From Paenibacillus sp. HB172176 (GTDB lineage: Bacteria > Bacillota > Bacilli > Paenibacillales > Paenibacillaceae), in the NCBI RefSeq assembly GCF_011947265.1, contig NZ_JAATHD010000016.1:1-64000 (forward strand): 64,000 nucleotides of DNA. The letters run 5' to 3'. The notes under the pieces were generated by a model. The model searched no databases. It had not been told where the DNA came from and worked only from the letters and a program-made list of their open reading frames with translations. The translations under genes were made by a program, and so were the position numbers. The first letter of the stretch is position 1, and every line of letters starts with the position of its first letter. Of this stretch, positions 40,503-49,900 are shown piece after piece.

Positions 40503-41489
40503 CTAGACCAACGCCTTTCCTGCTTCGGAGATCAGCTTCGGCATCGTATCTTGAAGCGAGCCTTCCAGTCTGCAGCCTGAAGCGCGCACATGTCCCCCGC
40601 CCCCGAATTTCTGAGCGATTGCGGCGACATCCGCTTTGCCCGCTGAGCGCAAGCTCGCCTTCACTCCGCCGTCTGCCGTTTCCTTGAACAGAATGCCAAT
40701 CTCCACGCTGTCAATATTGAGCGCATAATTGACAATCCCTTCTATATCTTCGGAAACAGCGCCGCAGTCTTTCAAATCATCCTTTGTGATATACAGCCAG
40801 CCGATCGTGAAATCGTCCGAGAATTGCAAACGGCCAAGCGTTGATTGAAGCAGCTTAAGCTTGGCAATGGACATCTTCTCTAGCAGTTGATCGGCAATCC
40901 AGCTTCCTTGAACGCCGGTTGCCAGCATATCGGCTGCGGCTTGCATCACGCGAGGCGTTGTATTGGAGTAACGGAAACCTCCTGTATCGGTCAAGAGCCC
41001 GGTATAAATCGCAGTCGCGCAATTCAAATCCGGTTTCAGTCCTGCAGCCAAAATCAAATCGTACAGAATTTCGACCGTAGCCGCCGCGTCGGGCTTGATG
41101 ACATTCACAGCGCCAAATCCATTATTCGTGGGATGATGATCGATATTCAACAGCTTTGCGTCTGCGGCAAAATAGGATGAAGCTTGCCCGATTCTGCGGA
41201 AATCCGCGCAATCCACAGCGATTACAGCATCATAGGTACCTTCCAAGGGGGATGATTTCAAAGAATGAATAGCTTCGTATTGATAGAGATATTGCATTCT
41301 GCCTGGAAGCTCGCTTTCGTTCACCATCGTATAAGATTTACCTAATTCGTTCAGCAGCCAAGCTGTCACAACCGTAGAGCTGATAGCATCGCCATCCGGC
41401 TGAACATGCGACACAACAAGGAATGAGGCATGGTCCTTCATGAAAACCAATGCCTCATCCAGTTTCAATCTATAATCATCCGCCGTCAT
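40503..41489 (-). CDS. nrnA: DHH/DHHA1 family nanoRNase/pAp phosphatase (NrnA-like)
   Basis: 328 residues. The family degrades short oligonucleotides and dephosphorylates 3'-phosphoadenosine 5'-phosphate. DHH domain motifs SHVQPDGDA (Asp32, Asp34), VDCAD and NIDHH (117-119) coordinate Mn; the C-terminal DHHA1 domain has GGGGHVRASGC. The ATG overlaps the rbfA TGA (ATGA). In B. subtilis nrnA is elsewhere and this slot is empty, while Clostridia and Paenibacilli have it between rbfA and truB. Confidence 0.94.
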   Translation of the reverse strand: MTADDYRLKLDEALVFMKDHASFLVVSHVQPDGDAISSTVVTAWLLNELGKSYTMVNESELPGRMQYLYQYEAIHSLKSSPLEGTYDAVIAVDCADFRRIGQASSYFAADAKLLNIDHHPTNNGFGAVNVIKPDAAATVEILYDLILAAGLKPDLNCATAIYTGLLTDTGGFRYSNTTPRVMQAAADMLATGVQGSWIADQLLEKMSIAKLKLLQSTLGRLQFSDDFTIGWLYITKDDLKDCGAVSEDIEGIVNYALNIDSVEIGILFKETADGGVKASLRSAGKADVAAIAQKFGGGGHVRASGCRLEGSLQDTMPKLISEAGKALV

Positions 41490-41842
41490 TTCGATTCATT
41501 CCCGCGATTCAGATCGTCGATAAGTGATTCGATTCGGCTTCCGTATTCGATGCTGCTGTCAAACTTGAACACCAGTACGGGCGTATGACGAAGCTTCATG
41601 CGCTTGCCAAGCTCCGACCGCAGAAAGCCTGTCGCGCTGTCCAGCGCCTTAAGTGAATCTTCTCGCTGTTCATCGCTGCCCAGCACGCTCAGATAAACTT
41701 TGGCTTGCGACAAATCGCTTGTCGTTTCCACGCCGGTCACTGTAATAAAACCAAGGCGCGGGTCCTTCAGCTCGGTCTGTATAATCTGACTAAGCTCTTT
41801 CTTTATTTGTTCGCTTACTCGACCTACGCGAATTTTAGCCAT
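41486..41842 (-). CDS. rbfA: Ribosome-binding factor A
   Basis: 118 residues, normal length. A KH-like protein that assists 16S rRNA 5' end maturation and 30S assembly, notably in the cold. It shows RVGRVSEQIKKELSQIIQTE, DPRLGFITVTGVETTSDLSQ and LRSELGKRMKLRHTPVLVF. It starts six bases after the infB stop; the ylxP gene found between them in B. subtilis is absent. Confidence 0.96.
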   Translation of the reverse strand: MAKIRVGRVSEQIKKELSQIIQTELKDPRLGFITVTGVETTSDLSQAKVYLSVLGSDEQREDSLKALDSATGFLRSELGKRMKLRHTPVLVFKFDSSIEYGSRIESLIDDLNRGNESK

Positions 41843-41848
41843 ATGGGA

Positions 41849-44542
41849 TCACCTCTCTACCGTTTCCATCACGAACGCTTCGATAACGTCTCCTTCTTTA
41901 ATATCGCTGAAACGTTCCAGAGTTATACCGCATTCGTAGCCTTGCGCCACTTCCTTGGCGTCGTCCTTGAAGCGCTTCAGAGAATCGATCTTGCCTGTAT
42001 AGACGACGATGCCGCCGCGAATGAGTCGCGCTTCCGCCGAGCGGGTAATCTTGCCGTCTGTAACCATACAGCCGGCAATAGCGCCAACCTTGGTCACTTT
42101 GAATACGTTGCGAACCTCGGCATGACCGATAACCGCTTCTTTGAAGATCGGATCCAGCATGCCCTTCATCGCTTGCTCGATCTCATCAATAACGTTGTAG
42201 ATGACGCGATGCATGCGCACGTCTACCTGTTCTTGCGCGATCGTCGCTTCCGCTTGCGGATCTGGACGAACGTTAAAGCCGATTACGATCGCATTCGAAG
42301 CCGATGCGAGGATAATATCGGATTCCGTAATGGCGCCGACGCCGTTATGAATAATTTTGACGCGCACGCCTTCAATGTCGATCTTCGCAAGCGATCCTTT
42401 AAGCGCCTCAGCCGAGCCTTGAACATCCGCCTTCAGAATGACATTGAGATCTTTGATCTCTCCATCCTTAATATGCGTATACAGATCATCCAGCGTAACG
42501 CGGGTGTTCGCTCCCATCTCGGATTGACGATGCTTGATGGAACGACGCTCGGCGATTGCCCGCGCTTTGCGCTCATCCTCGAACACCATGAACGGATCGC
42601 CCGCCAAAGGAACCTCTGTCAGACCCGTAATCTCCACTGGCGTCGATGGTCCCGCTTCCTTCATACGGCGGCCTTTGTCGTTGACCATCGCTCTTACGCG
42701 GCCGAAGCAATTGCCGGCTACGAACGCGTCGCCGATTTTGAGCGTACCGTGCTGCACCAGGATGCGCGCAACCGGACCTTTGCCCTTGTCGAGCTCAGCC
42801 TCGATAACCGTTGCACGGGCGCGCTTGTTCGGATTGGCTTTGAATTCGTTCACTTCGGATACGAGCAAGATCATCTCGAGCAAGCCTTCAATATTAATAC
42901 GCTGTTTCGCGGAGAGCTCTACGAAGATCGTATCGCCGCCCCACTCCTCGGGTACAAGCTCATACTCGGTCATTTCTTGCTTAATCTTATCTACATTCGC
43001 TTCCGGCTTGTCGATCTTGTTCACTGCAACAATGATCGGAACTCCCGCAGCCTTCGCATGATTGATCGCTTCAACCGTTTGCGGCATAATGCCGTCGTCG
43101 GCCGCGACCACGATAATCGTTATATCGGTGACCTGAGCGCCGCGGGCGCGCATCAGCGTGAACGCCTCATGGCCCGGCGTATCCAGGAATGTAATCTTCT
43201 TGTGATTGATCTCCACTTGATAAGCGCCGATATGCTGCGTAATGCCTCCAGCTTCTCCGCCTGTTACATTCGTTTTGCGAATCGCGTCTAGAAGCGTCGT
43301 CTTCCCGTGGTCGACATGCCCCATAATGGTCACGACCGGCGGACGAACTTCAAGAGATTCTTCTTCGTCGGTTTCTTCGACCGTTTCGAAGGAATCCTCC
43401 TCCACCGGAATTTTCACTTCTACTTCCACGCCGTATTCGCTTGCCATCAGCATGATCGCGTCCATGTCGATTTCTTGATTAATGGTAGCCATGACGCCCA
43501 GGAACAAAAGCTTCTTAATGACTTCGGACGCATCCTTATGAAGCAGCTTGGCCAGATCGCCCACGGTCATCGTTCCGCGGACAATAATTTTCTTCGGCGT
43601 ATTGTCGATTTTCTCGCGCGGCGGCTGATTTTGCTGTTGGTTGCGCCCTCCGCGACCCTTTCCTCCACGATTATTGCCGCGGTTAAATCCGCCCGGACGC
43701 CCGTCGTCGAAGCGTCTTTGGTTCTGATTGCCGTGATTGCTGTTCTGTCTCGGCTTCTCGCTTCTTGCGAAACGATCCTCTGATGCACCTCTCGCCGGGG
43801 CCGGCTTGGAATCAAAGCTGCGTCCTTGGCCGCCTCCCTGAGGAGCCCGGTTACCGGATCCGCCTTGACCTGCGCTGCGGTTCTGATTGCCTCCCGGAGC
43901 TGATGAGCGATTGCCGCCGCCCTGGTTCGAGCCGTTTCCAGAACGATTGCCTGAACCGCTTGAATAACCGGATTGACCTTGCCGATTGCCGCCCTGGCCA
44001 CTTCCTCCGCGGTTGCCGCCTTGACCGCCGCTCGGACGGTTGCCTTGACCGCTCGAGGATGGCCGGTTGTTTTGTCCTGGGTTTGATTGGCGGTTTGAAT
44101 GTCCTTGACTCGCATTCTGGCTCGATCCTTGACCTCCGCCTCCAGATCGATTTGATTGTTGCGGTCTTTGTTCGCGTCTTTGTTCTGTTGGTTGTTGTGT
44201 TGTCGTATTAATAGAATTCATTGTCCCCTGTCTGTCTTGCGTGGAATTTTGGTTTGGCGCTTGGGCTTGCGGACGCTTGGCCGATTGAGTCGAAGCGGCG
44301 ACGGATGCTCCGCCTCCGCTTTCTTGCGCTCGCTTGGCGGCGGCGTTTGATTTGATTTCGCGGAAGAAGCCTTCCACTTTATTTACCATCTCGTTCTCCA
44401 TCACGCTCATGTGATTGTTAACGGGAAGATTCAACCTTTTCAGGATTGTTATGATTTCTTTGCTGCTCATATTCAACGATTTCGCGTATTCGTATACGCG
44501 AAGCTTGTCTTTATTGTCCTTGCTCTCTTGTTTGTTGGTCAA
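41849..44542 (-). CDS. infB: Translation initiation factor IF-2 with a long disordered linker
   Basis: 897 residues, longer than the 716 of B. subtilis. The N-terminal IF2-N domain (12-60) is followed by a low-complexity G/S/N/Q/R-rich stretch (65-313), a second IF2-N domain (315-365), the GTPase domain with GHVDHGKT (408-415), DTPGHEAF and NKID, then domains II, III and IV that bind fMet-tRNA. The start is a TTG that overlaps the ylxQ TGA. The extra length comes entirely from the linker. Confidence 0.98.
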   Translation of the reverse strand: MTNKQESKDNKDKLRVYEYAKSLNMSSKEIITILKRLNLPVNNHMSVMENEMVNKVEGFFREIKSNAAAKRAQESGGGASVAASTQSAKRPQAQAPNQNSTQDRQGTMNSINTTTQQPTEQRREQRPQQSNRSGGGGQGSSQNASQGHSNRQSNPGQNNRPSSSGQGNRPSGGQGGNRGGSGQGGNRQGQSGYSSGSGNRSGNGSNQGGGNRSSAPGGNQNRSAGQGGSGNRAPQGGGQGRSFDSKPAPARGASEDRFARSEKPRQNSNHGNQNQRRFDDGRPGGFNRGNNRGGKGRGGRNQQQNQPPREKIDNTPKKIIVRGTMTVGDLAKLLHKDASEVIKKLLFLGVMATINQEIDMDAIMLMASEYGVEVEVKIPVEEDSFETVEETDEEESLEVRPPVVTIMGHVDHGKTTLLDAIRKTNVTGGEAGGITQHIGAYQVEINHKKITFLDTPGHEAFTLMRARGAQVTDITIIVVAADDGIMPQTVEAINHAKAAGVPIIVAVNKIDKPEANVDKIKQEMTEYELVPEEWGGDTIFVELSAKQRINIEGLLEMILLVSEVNEFKANPNKRARATVIEAELDKGKGPVARILVQHGTLKIGDAFVAGNCFGRVRAMVNDKGRRMKEAGPSTPVEITGLTEVPLAGDPFMVFEDERKARAIAERRSIKHRQSEMGANTRVTLDDLYTHIKDGEIKDLNVILKADVQGSAEALKGSLAKIDIEGVRVKIIHNGVGAITESDIILASASNAIVIGFNVRPDPQAEATIAQEQVDVRMHRVIYNVIDEIEQAMKGMLDPIFKEAVIGHAEVRNVFKVTKVGAIAGCMVTDGKITRSAEARLIRGGIVVYTGKIDSLKRFKDDAKEVAQGYECGITLERFSDIKEGDVIEAFVMETVER

Positions 44543-44865
44543 TTAAGATCCACCTCCGTATTTTGGCTCAGATGATTTCCAATTATTTTACCGAACTGCA
44601 TATCCGTAACGGCCAGCACAACGCGCTCGGGCTTGCCGATCGCTCTGCCGAGCTGCTCCCTGTCGTATGCTTCAGCGAGTTGTATTCCGTAGGTGCCGCA
44701 TTTATCTCGAAATTTTTTTTTTGTATTGTCAGACGCATCGCCCGCGACGATAACCAGGGAGGCCTTCCGCCCGCGCACCGCCTTCAGCACAATTTCATCG
44801 CCGGTAATAAGCTTTCCCGCCCGCATCGCCATGCCGAGGCTTGACAGCGCTTTGTCAGGCTTCAT
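44539..44865 (-). CDS. ylxQ: L7Ae-family ribosomal protein YlxQ
   Basis: 108 residues. An L7Ae/L30e-fold protein that binds kink-turn RNA. It has the typical LGMAMRAGKLITGDE and LVIVAGDASDNTKKKF signatures. Role in B. subtilis is not fully settled; it is always encoded between ylxR and infB. It overlaps both neighbours, ylxR by 11 bases and infB by four, a tightly coupled block. Confidence 0.94.
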   Translation of the reverse strand: MKPDKALSSLGMAMRAGKLITGDEIVLKAVRGRKASLVIVAGDASDNTKKKFRDKCGTYGIQLAEAYDREQLGRAIGKPERVVLAVTDMQFGKIIGNHLSQNTEVDLN

Positions 44866-45166
44866 CGGCCTTCAACTCCTTGGCTTCGATGAATTCGTCC
44901 TGAACGGCGATAAATTCGTTCTCCAGGCTGTCGTAGATCGACTCGCTGACGCTTTGCTTCAATGCACGATCCAGAGCTTTTGATTTCTTCGCGAGCTTAA
45001 AGCAGCTTACATTGCCGCATAGATAAGCGCCCCTGCCCGCCTTCTTGCCGGTAAGATCAATCTGTATCTCCTCGGACGGTGTCCGAACAACCCGGATCAG
45101 CTCCTTCTTCGGCTTCATTTCCTGACAGGCAACGCATTTGCGAAGCGGCAGTTTTCTCGGTTTCAA
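44855..45166 (-). CDS. ylxR: YlxR family RNA-binding protein (DUF448)
   Basis: 103 residues. The core RKCVACQEMKPKKELIRVVR, DLTGKKAGRGAYLCGNVSC is the nucleic-acid binding fold. B. subtilis YlxR has been reported to act as a nucleoid-associated regulator and to interact with RNase P. The start is TTG with GAGGAGGG six bases upstream. The C-terminal 25 residues are acidic and extend beyond the usual 90-91 residues. Confidence 0.93.
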   Translation of the reverse strand: MKPRKLPLRKCVACQEMKPKKELIRVVRTPSEEIQIDLTGKKAGRGAYLCGNVSCFKLAKKSKALDRALKQSVSESIYDSLENEFIAVQDEFIEAKELKADEA

Positions 45167-45220
45167 CGCACACCCTCCTCAGAATAAAATTTGCTGGTCT
45201 CCGCTTTCCTGTCCATGCGG

Positions 45221-46318
45221 CTAATCAATCGATACCGAATCTTGATGCATAGCGACGGATTCCGTCTTCGGCCTGCCGTAATCCTGCTCGGCCTGCGTCT
45301 CGCTCTTGATATCGATTTTCCAGCCCGTAAGCTTGGCCGCCAGTCTGGCATTCTGCCCCTTGATACCGATCGCAAGCGACAATTGATAGTCCGGAACGAT
45401 GACTCTGGCCATCTTCTCCTGCTCGAATACGATTACCTCCAGCACCTTCGACGGACTTAGCGCATTCGCTACGTATTCCTCCACATTATCGGACCAGCGC
45501 ACGATGTCGATTTTCTCGCCCTTCAGCTCGCTGACGATGGTTTGCACGCGCATGCCCTTCTGCCCTACGCAAGAGCCTACCGGATCCACCTCGTCGTTGC
45601 GCGAATGCACGGCGATCTTGGAGCGGAAACCGGCCTCGCGAGCGACGGAACGAATTTCGACGACGCCGTCATAAATTTCCGGCACTTCCAGCTCGAACAG
45701 ACGTTTCAGCAAGCCGGGATGCGTCCGGGAAAGAATGATTTGAGGTCCTTTTGTCGTATTCTCCACCTTCGTAATGAAGGATTTCACGCGATCCCCGTGC
45801 TTGAATTTATCGGTAGGCATCAGCTCGGTAAGCGGCAGCACCGCCTCCACCTTGCCGAGATCAATGAACAGGTTTCTCGTATCCTGACGCTGCACAATTC
45901 CGTTCACGATATCTTCCTCTTTGTCGATAAAAGCGTTGTAGATCAACCCGCGCTCGGCTTCGCGAATTCGTTGGGTAACGACCTGCTTCGCCGTTTGCGC
46001 GGCGATTCTTCCGAAATCACGAGGCGTAACCTCAATCTCCGCGATATCATCGATATGATAATGGGGATTGATTTCCCTTGAGGCCTCGACCGAAATTTCC
46101 AGTCTGGGATCCAGCACCTCGTCAACGACTGTCTTGCGGGCATACACCTTGATGACGCCGGTATGGCGATTAATGTCCACGCGCACATTCTGCGCCGTGT
46201 TGAAATTGCGTTTGTAGCTCGATATCAGAGCAGCCTCGATCGCTTCGAGAAGCACATCCTTCGCGATACCCTTGTCTCTTTCGATCTCCTGCAAGGCTTC
46301 AATAAAATCCATACTCAT
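45221..46318 (-). CDS. nusA: Transcription termination/antitermination protein NusA
   Basis: 365 residues, like B. subtilis (371), without the C-terminal acidic repeats of E. coli NusA. The N-terminal RNAP-binding domain (MDFIEALQEIERDKGIAKDV), S1 domain, and two KH domains (VGSCVGQKGMRVQTIV and LAIGIKGQNARLAAKLTGW) are present. The ATG at 46318 was chosen, with GGAG ten bases upstream; the longer frame reads into rimP. NusA stimulates pausing and intrinsic termination, and probably controls its own operon through the leader hairpin upstream of rimP. Confidence 0.97.
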   Translation of the reverse strand: MSMDFIEALQEIERDKGIAKDVLLEAIEAALISSYKRNFNTAQNVRVDINRHTGVIKVYARKTVVDEVLDPRLEISVEASREINPHYHIDDIAEIEVTPRDFGRIAAQTAKQVVTQRIREAERGLIYNAFIDKEEDIVNGIVQRQDTRNLFIDLGKVEAVLPLTELMPTDKFKHGDRVKSFITKVENTTKGPQIILSRTHPGLLKRLFELEVPEIYDGVVEIRSVAREAGFRSKIAVHSRNDEVDPVGSCVGQKGMRVQTIVSELKGEKIDIVRWSDNVEEYVANALSPSKVLEVIVFEQEKMARVIVPDYQLSLAIGIKGQNARLAAKLTGWKIDIKSETQAEQDYGRPKTESVAMHQDSVSID

Positions 46319-46358
46319 TGGAAATACGCTCCCCCTCTCATAAATGAAAACATCATCG

Positions 46359-46820
46359 CTAGAATACGATGGCCAGACGCGCGCTGGCGACCTTCTCGTA
46401 TGGAATTTCAACCTCTTTTTTGCCTATGCGAACAGAAGCGTTCTCGCCGTCGAACGCCGTAAGCATGCCCTCAAACTCTTTGGAGCCGCTGATCGGCTCA
46501 TAAGTGGTAATAAACACATGCTTGCCGATCGCTTTGCGGACATCCTCCGCCTTCTTCAGCGGTCTCTCGGCTCCCGGCGATGATACTTCAAGGAAGTAAG
46601 CGCCTGTGATCGGATCGTTCTTGTCAAGCTGCTCGCTCACATATTCACTGATGCGGCCGCATTCATCTATGTCGATTCCTCCGTCTTTGTCAACGAATAA
46701 GCGAAGGAACCAATTGCTGCCTTCCTTGATGTATTCAATATCGACCAGCTCAAAGCCATTTTCATTGAGAAAGGGCACTACCATAGGCTCAATGACGGAT
46801 TTGATTTTGGATATGCTCAA
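46359..46820 (-). CDS. rimP: Ribosome maturation factor RimP
   Basis: 153 residues with the TTG start at 46820 (AGGAGG ten bases upstream). RimP assists 30S assembly. The sequence IKSVIEPMVVPFLNENGFELVDIEYIKEG and FLEVSSPGAERPLKKAEDV are the family hallmarks. The longer frame would extend across the leader hairpin and promoter, which confirms the internal start. It is the first gene of the nusA-infB operon. Confidence 0.95.
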   Translation of the reverse strand: MSISKIKSVIEPMVVPFLNENGFELVDIEYIKEGSNWFLRLFVDKDGGIDIDECGRISEYVSEQLDKNDPITGAYFLEVSSPGAERPLKKAEDVRKAIGKHVFITTYEPISGSKEFEGMLTAFDGENASVRIGKKEVEIPYEKVASARLAIVF

Positions 46821-46878
46821 ATTGAATTGACCTCCTAGTTCATGCTGCGCAATGGGGAATTGCCGAATACAAAAGTCA

Positions 46879-46900
46879 AAGAGTGGGTTTCCCCACTCTT
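46879..46900 (-). terminator. Leader hairpin (candidate NusA-dependent attenuator) of rimP-nusA
   Basis: Perfect nine-base-pair stem AAGAGTGGG / CCCACTCTT with a GAAA tetraloop on the minus strand, followed by TGACTTTTG, an interrupted U-tract. It lies after the promoter (46938-46966) and before rimP, so it is in the operon leader. It could also end polC transcripts. Confidence 0.75.
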
Positions 46901-46937
46901 CTGCATCAAAGATTCTATCCACATCATTGCCACAAAA

Positions 46938-46966
46938 ATTATAACATAATCGCAAAAACGTGACAA
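46938..46966 (-). promoter_or_regulatory. Strong sigma-A promoter of the rimP-nusA-infB operon
   Basis: Minus strand -35 TTGTCA (46961-46966), 17 bases, -10 TATAAT (46938-46943), with TGT before the -10 (extended -10). It lies just downstream of the polC stop. Confidence 0.88.
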
Positions 46967-46976
46967 GAAATGATTT

Positions 46977-49900
46977 CTAAAACAAGGAAAGCTGATTCGA
47001 CTCCGGCAAGCCTCTGAAGCAACCCATGCCCCCGAGCACTTCAACAATGGTTTTGGTCGCTTTGGATTTCATCTGGAAATCCTCAATCGACAGAAATTCG
47101 CCGTCGCCCCTGGCCGCTGCGATGTTCCGCGCCGCATTGTCGCCGATTCCGGCAATAGCCGCGAACGGCGGAATCAATGAAGCGCCGTCAACCTGGAATT
47201 TCAAAGCGTCGGATCGATAGAGATCTACCGGCTTGAACGAAAAGCCGCGCGCCGTCATCTCCAGCGACATTTCGAGCTGCGAGATCATGTTCTTCTCCTT
47301 CGGCAGCGCCTGAAAGCCTTTCGCTTCAATCTCGGACAATCTGCGCGCAATGGCGTCATAGCCTTGACAGAGCAGCTCCAGCTCGAAATCATCCGCCCGC
47401 ACCGTGAAATAGGTCGCATAATATTCAATCGGATAATAGAGCTTGAAAAACGCGGTCCGCACGGCGGATATAACATAGGCTGCGGCATGCGCCTTCGGAA
47501 ACATATATTCAATTCGAAGACAGGAATCGATATACCATTGCGGCACCTTGCAGCGCTTCATCTCGTCAATCCATTCCGGCGTCAAACCTTTGCCCTTCCT
47601 CACGCTCTCCGTAATTTTGAAGGCAAGCCCCGCATCCATTCCCGCCTTGTAGATCAGATAGAGCATAATATCGTCACGGCAGCCGATAACGGTCTTGATA
47701 TTGCAAGTGCCGCTCTTGATCAACTCTTGCGCATTGCCGAGCCAAACGCCGGTGCCATGCGACAAACCCGAAATTTGCAGAAGATCGGCGAACGATGACG
47801 GCTGCGTCTCCTGAAGCATCTGACGCACGAACTTCGTGCCCATTTCCGGTATGCCGTACGTCGCAACAGAGGAACGGATTTTCTCGGGAGACACCTCAAG
47901 CGCCTCCGTCGAGTTGAACATGCTCATAACCTTCGGGTCGTTCATCGGAATGGTCGTCGGATCGACTCCTGTCAAATCCTGCAGCATCCGCATCATCGTC
48001 GGATCATCATGACCCAGAATATCGAGCTTGAGCAAATTCTCGTCGAAGGCGTGATAGTCGAAATGCGTCGTTTTCCATTCCGCGTTCACGTCGTCCGCAG
48101 GGAACTGAACCGGCGTCACATCCTCGACCTCGATATAATCCGGCACAACGACAATTCCGCCCGGATGCTGTCCGGTGCTGCGCTTTACGCCCGTGCATCC
48201 GCTGGCAAGCCTCGCAAGCTCCGCTCCGCGCCATTTCTTGCCATGCTCCTCCTCGTATTTCTTGGCAAAGCCGTATGCGGTCTTCTCCGCCACCGTGCCA
48301 ATCGTTCCCGCGCGGTACACGCATTTCTCGCCGAACATTTCCTTGGTGAAATTATGCGCGATCGGCTGATATTCGCCGGAGAAGTTGAGATCGATATCGG
48401 GAACCTTGTCGCCCTTGAAACCAAGGAAGGTTTCGAACGGAATATCCTGTCCTTCGCCCTTCATTGCTTTGCCGCAATTCGGACAAATCTTCGCCGGCAA
48501 ATCGAAGCCGCTCGGCACGCTTCCGTCGAGGAACCATTCGCTATGCCTGCATTCCGGGTTTTTGCAAAGATAATGCGCCGGCAGCGGATTAACCTCGGAG
48601 ATGCCAAGGAACGTAGCGACGACGGATGATCCAACAGAGCCCCGTGAACCTACGAGATAGCCGTCACGGTTTGATTTCTTCACCAGTTTCTCCGAAATGA
48701 GATAGTTGGCGGAGAATTTGTACTTAATAATCGGCACAAGCTCCTTCTCCAAACGATCAATGACCACTTGAGGCAAATCATCGCCATACATCGATTTAGC
48801 TGTATTGTAGCAGGTATCCCGAATTTCTTCGTCAGCGCCTTCAATGTTCGGCGTGAACAGCTCCTTCGGAAACATATCATAGCTCTCGAATCTCTCGGCA
48901 AGCAAATTCGTGTTCGTAACGACGACTTCCTTCGCTCTCGCTTCGCCGAGAAACGCGAATTCCTCCAGCATCTCGTCCGTTGTGCGGAAATGAGCATCCG
49001 GCTTTCGCATGCCTTTGAGCGGACTGAAGCCTGTGATCCCTTGGATCGTAATATCCCGATACATCTTGTCGCGCGGATTCAAATAGTGCACATTGCCCGT
49101 GGCGATAACCGGCTTGCCGAGCCCATCTCCGATTTCGCAAATCCGACGCATCGCGCCTTCAATCTCGGCGCGGCTTCCGACCAGACCTTTCTCGACCAGA
49201 TGCATGTAGAAATCGATCGGCTGAATTTCCAGCACATCGTAGAATTCTGCGACATCGACGGCTTCTTCATGCGATTTGTTGAGCACCGTCTCGAAGAACT
49301 CGCCCTTCTCGCAGCCTGACACGACGAGCAGACCGTCTCGCAGCTCGGTAAGCCTGCTCTTCGGAATGGTCGCGACCCTTTTGAAGTATTCCGTATGCGA
49401 CAACGAAATCAGCTTGAACAGATTTTTTTTGCCCATGGCGTTTAAAGCGTAGATATTGCAATGAAACGGTCTGGAATTGGATAAATCAAGCCCTACATAA
49501 TCATTTAATTGATGAAGATCCACAATTTTACGCTCGGCCGCATCCTTGATAAGTCCGAACAGCACGCCGCCCAGGGCGATGGAATCATCGATCGCTCTAT
49601 GATGGTTTTCAAGACTGACCTTATATTTGGCGGCAAGCGTGTTCAATCGATGATTTTTCAGCGAGGGATGAAGAAATCTGGCCAGCTCCAGCGTGTCTAG
49701 AACCGGATTCTTCACCTCCGGAAGCCCGATTTCCTTGCAATTCGCTTGAATGAAGCCGATATCGAATCTCGCGTTATGCGCAACAAGAATATCGTCTCCA
49801 ATAAAATCGATGAATTCGCGCAGCTTGGGTTCAAGCTCAGGAGCGTCCCTCACCATATCGTCGTTTATATTCGTCAATTGTTGAATATGATACGGAATGG

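Noticed and set aside
41705..43291. 528-codon open frame on the plus strand
   Set aside because: Antisense to infB and rbfA; no recognisable domain and no promoter or Shine-Dalgarno.
43600..44350. Dense short repeats resembling a tandem repeat or CRISPR
   Set aside because: They are the coding sequence of the Gly/Asn/Gln/Arg-rich IF-2 linker; spacing is irregular and the reading frame is kept throughout.
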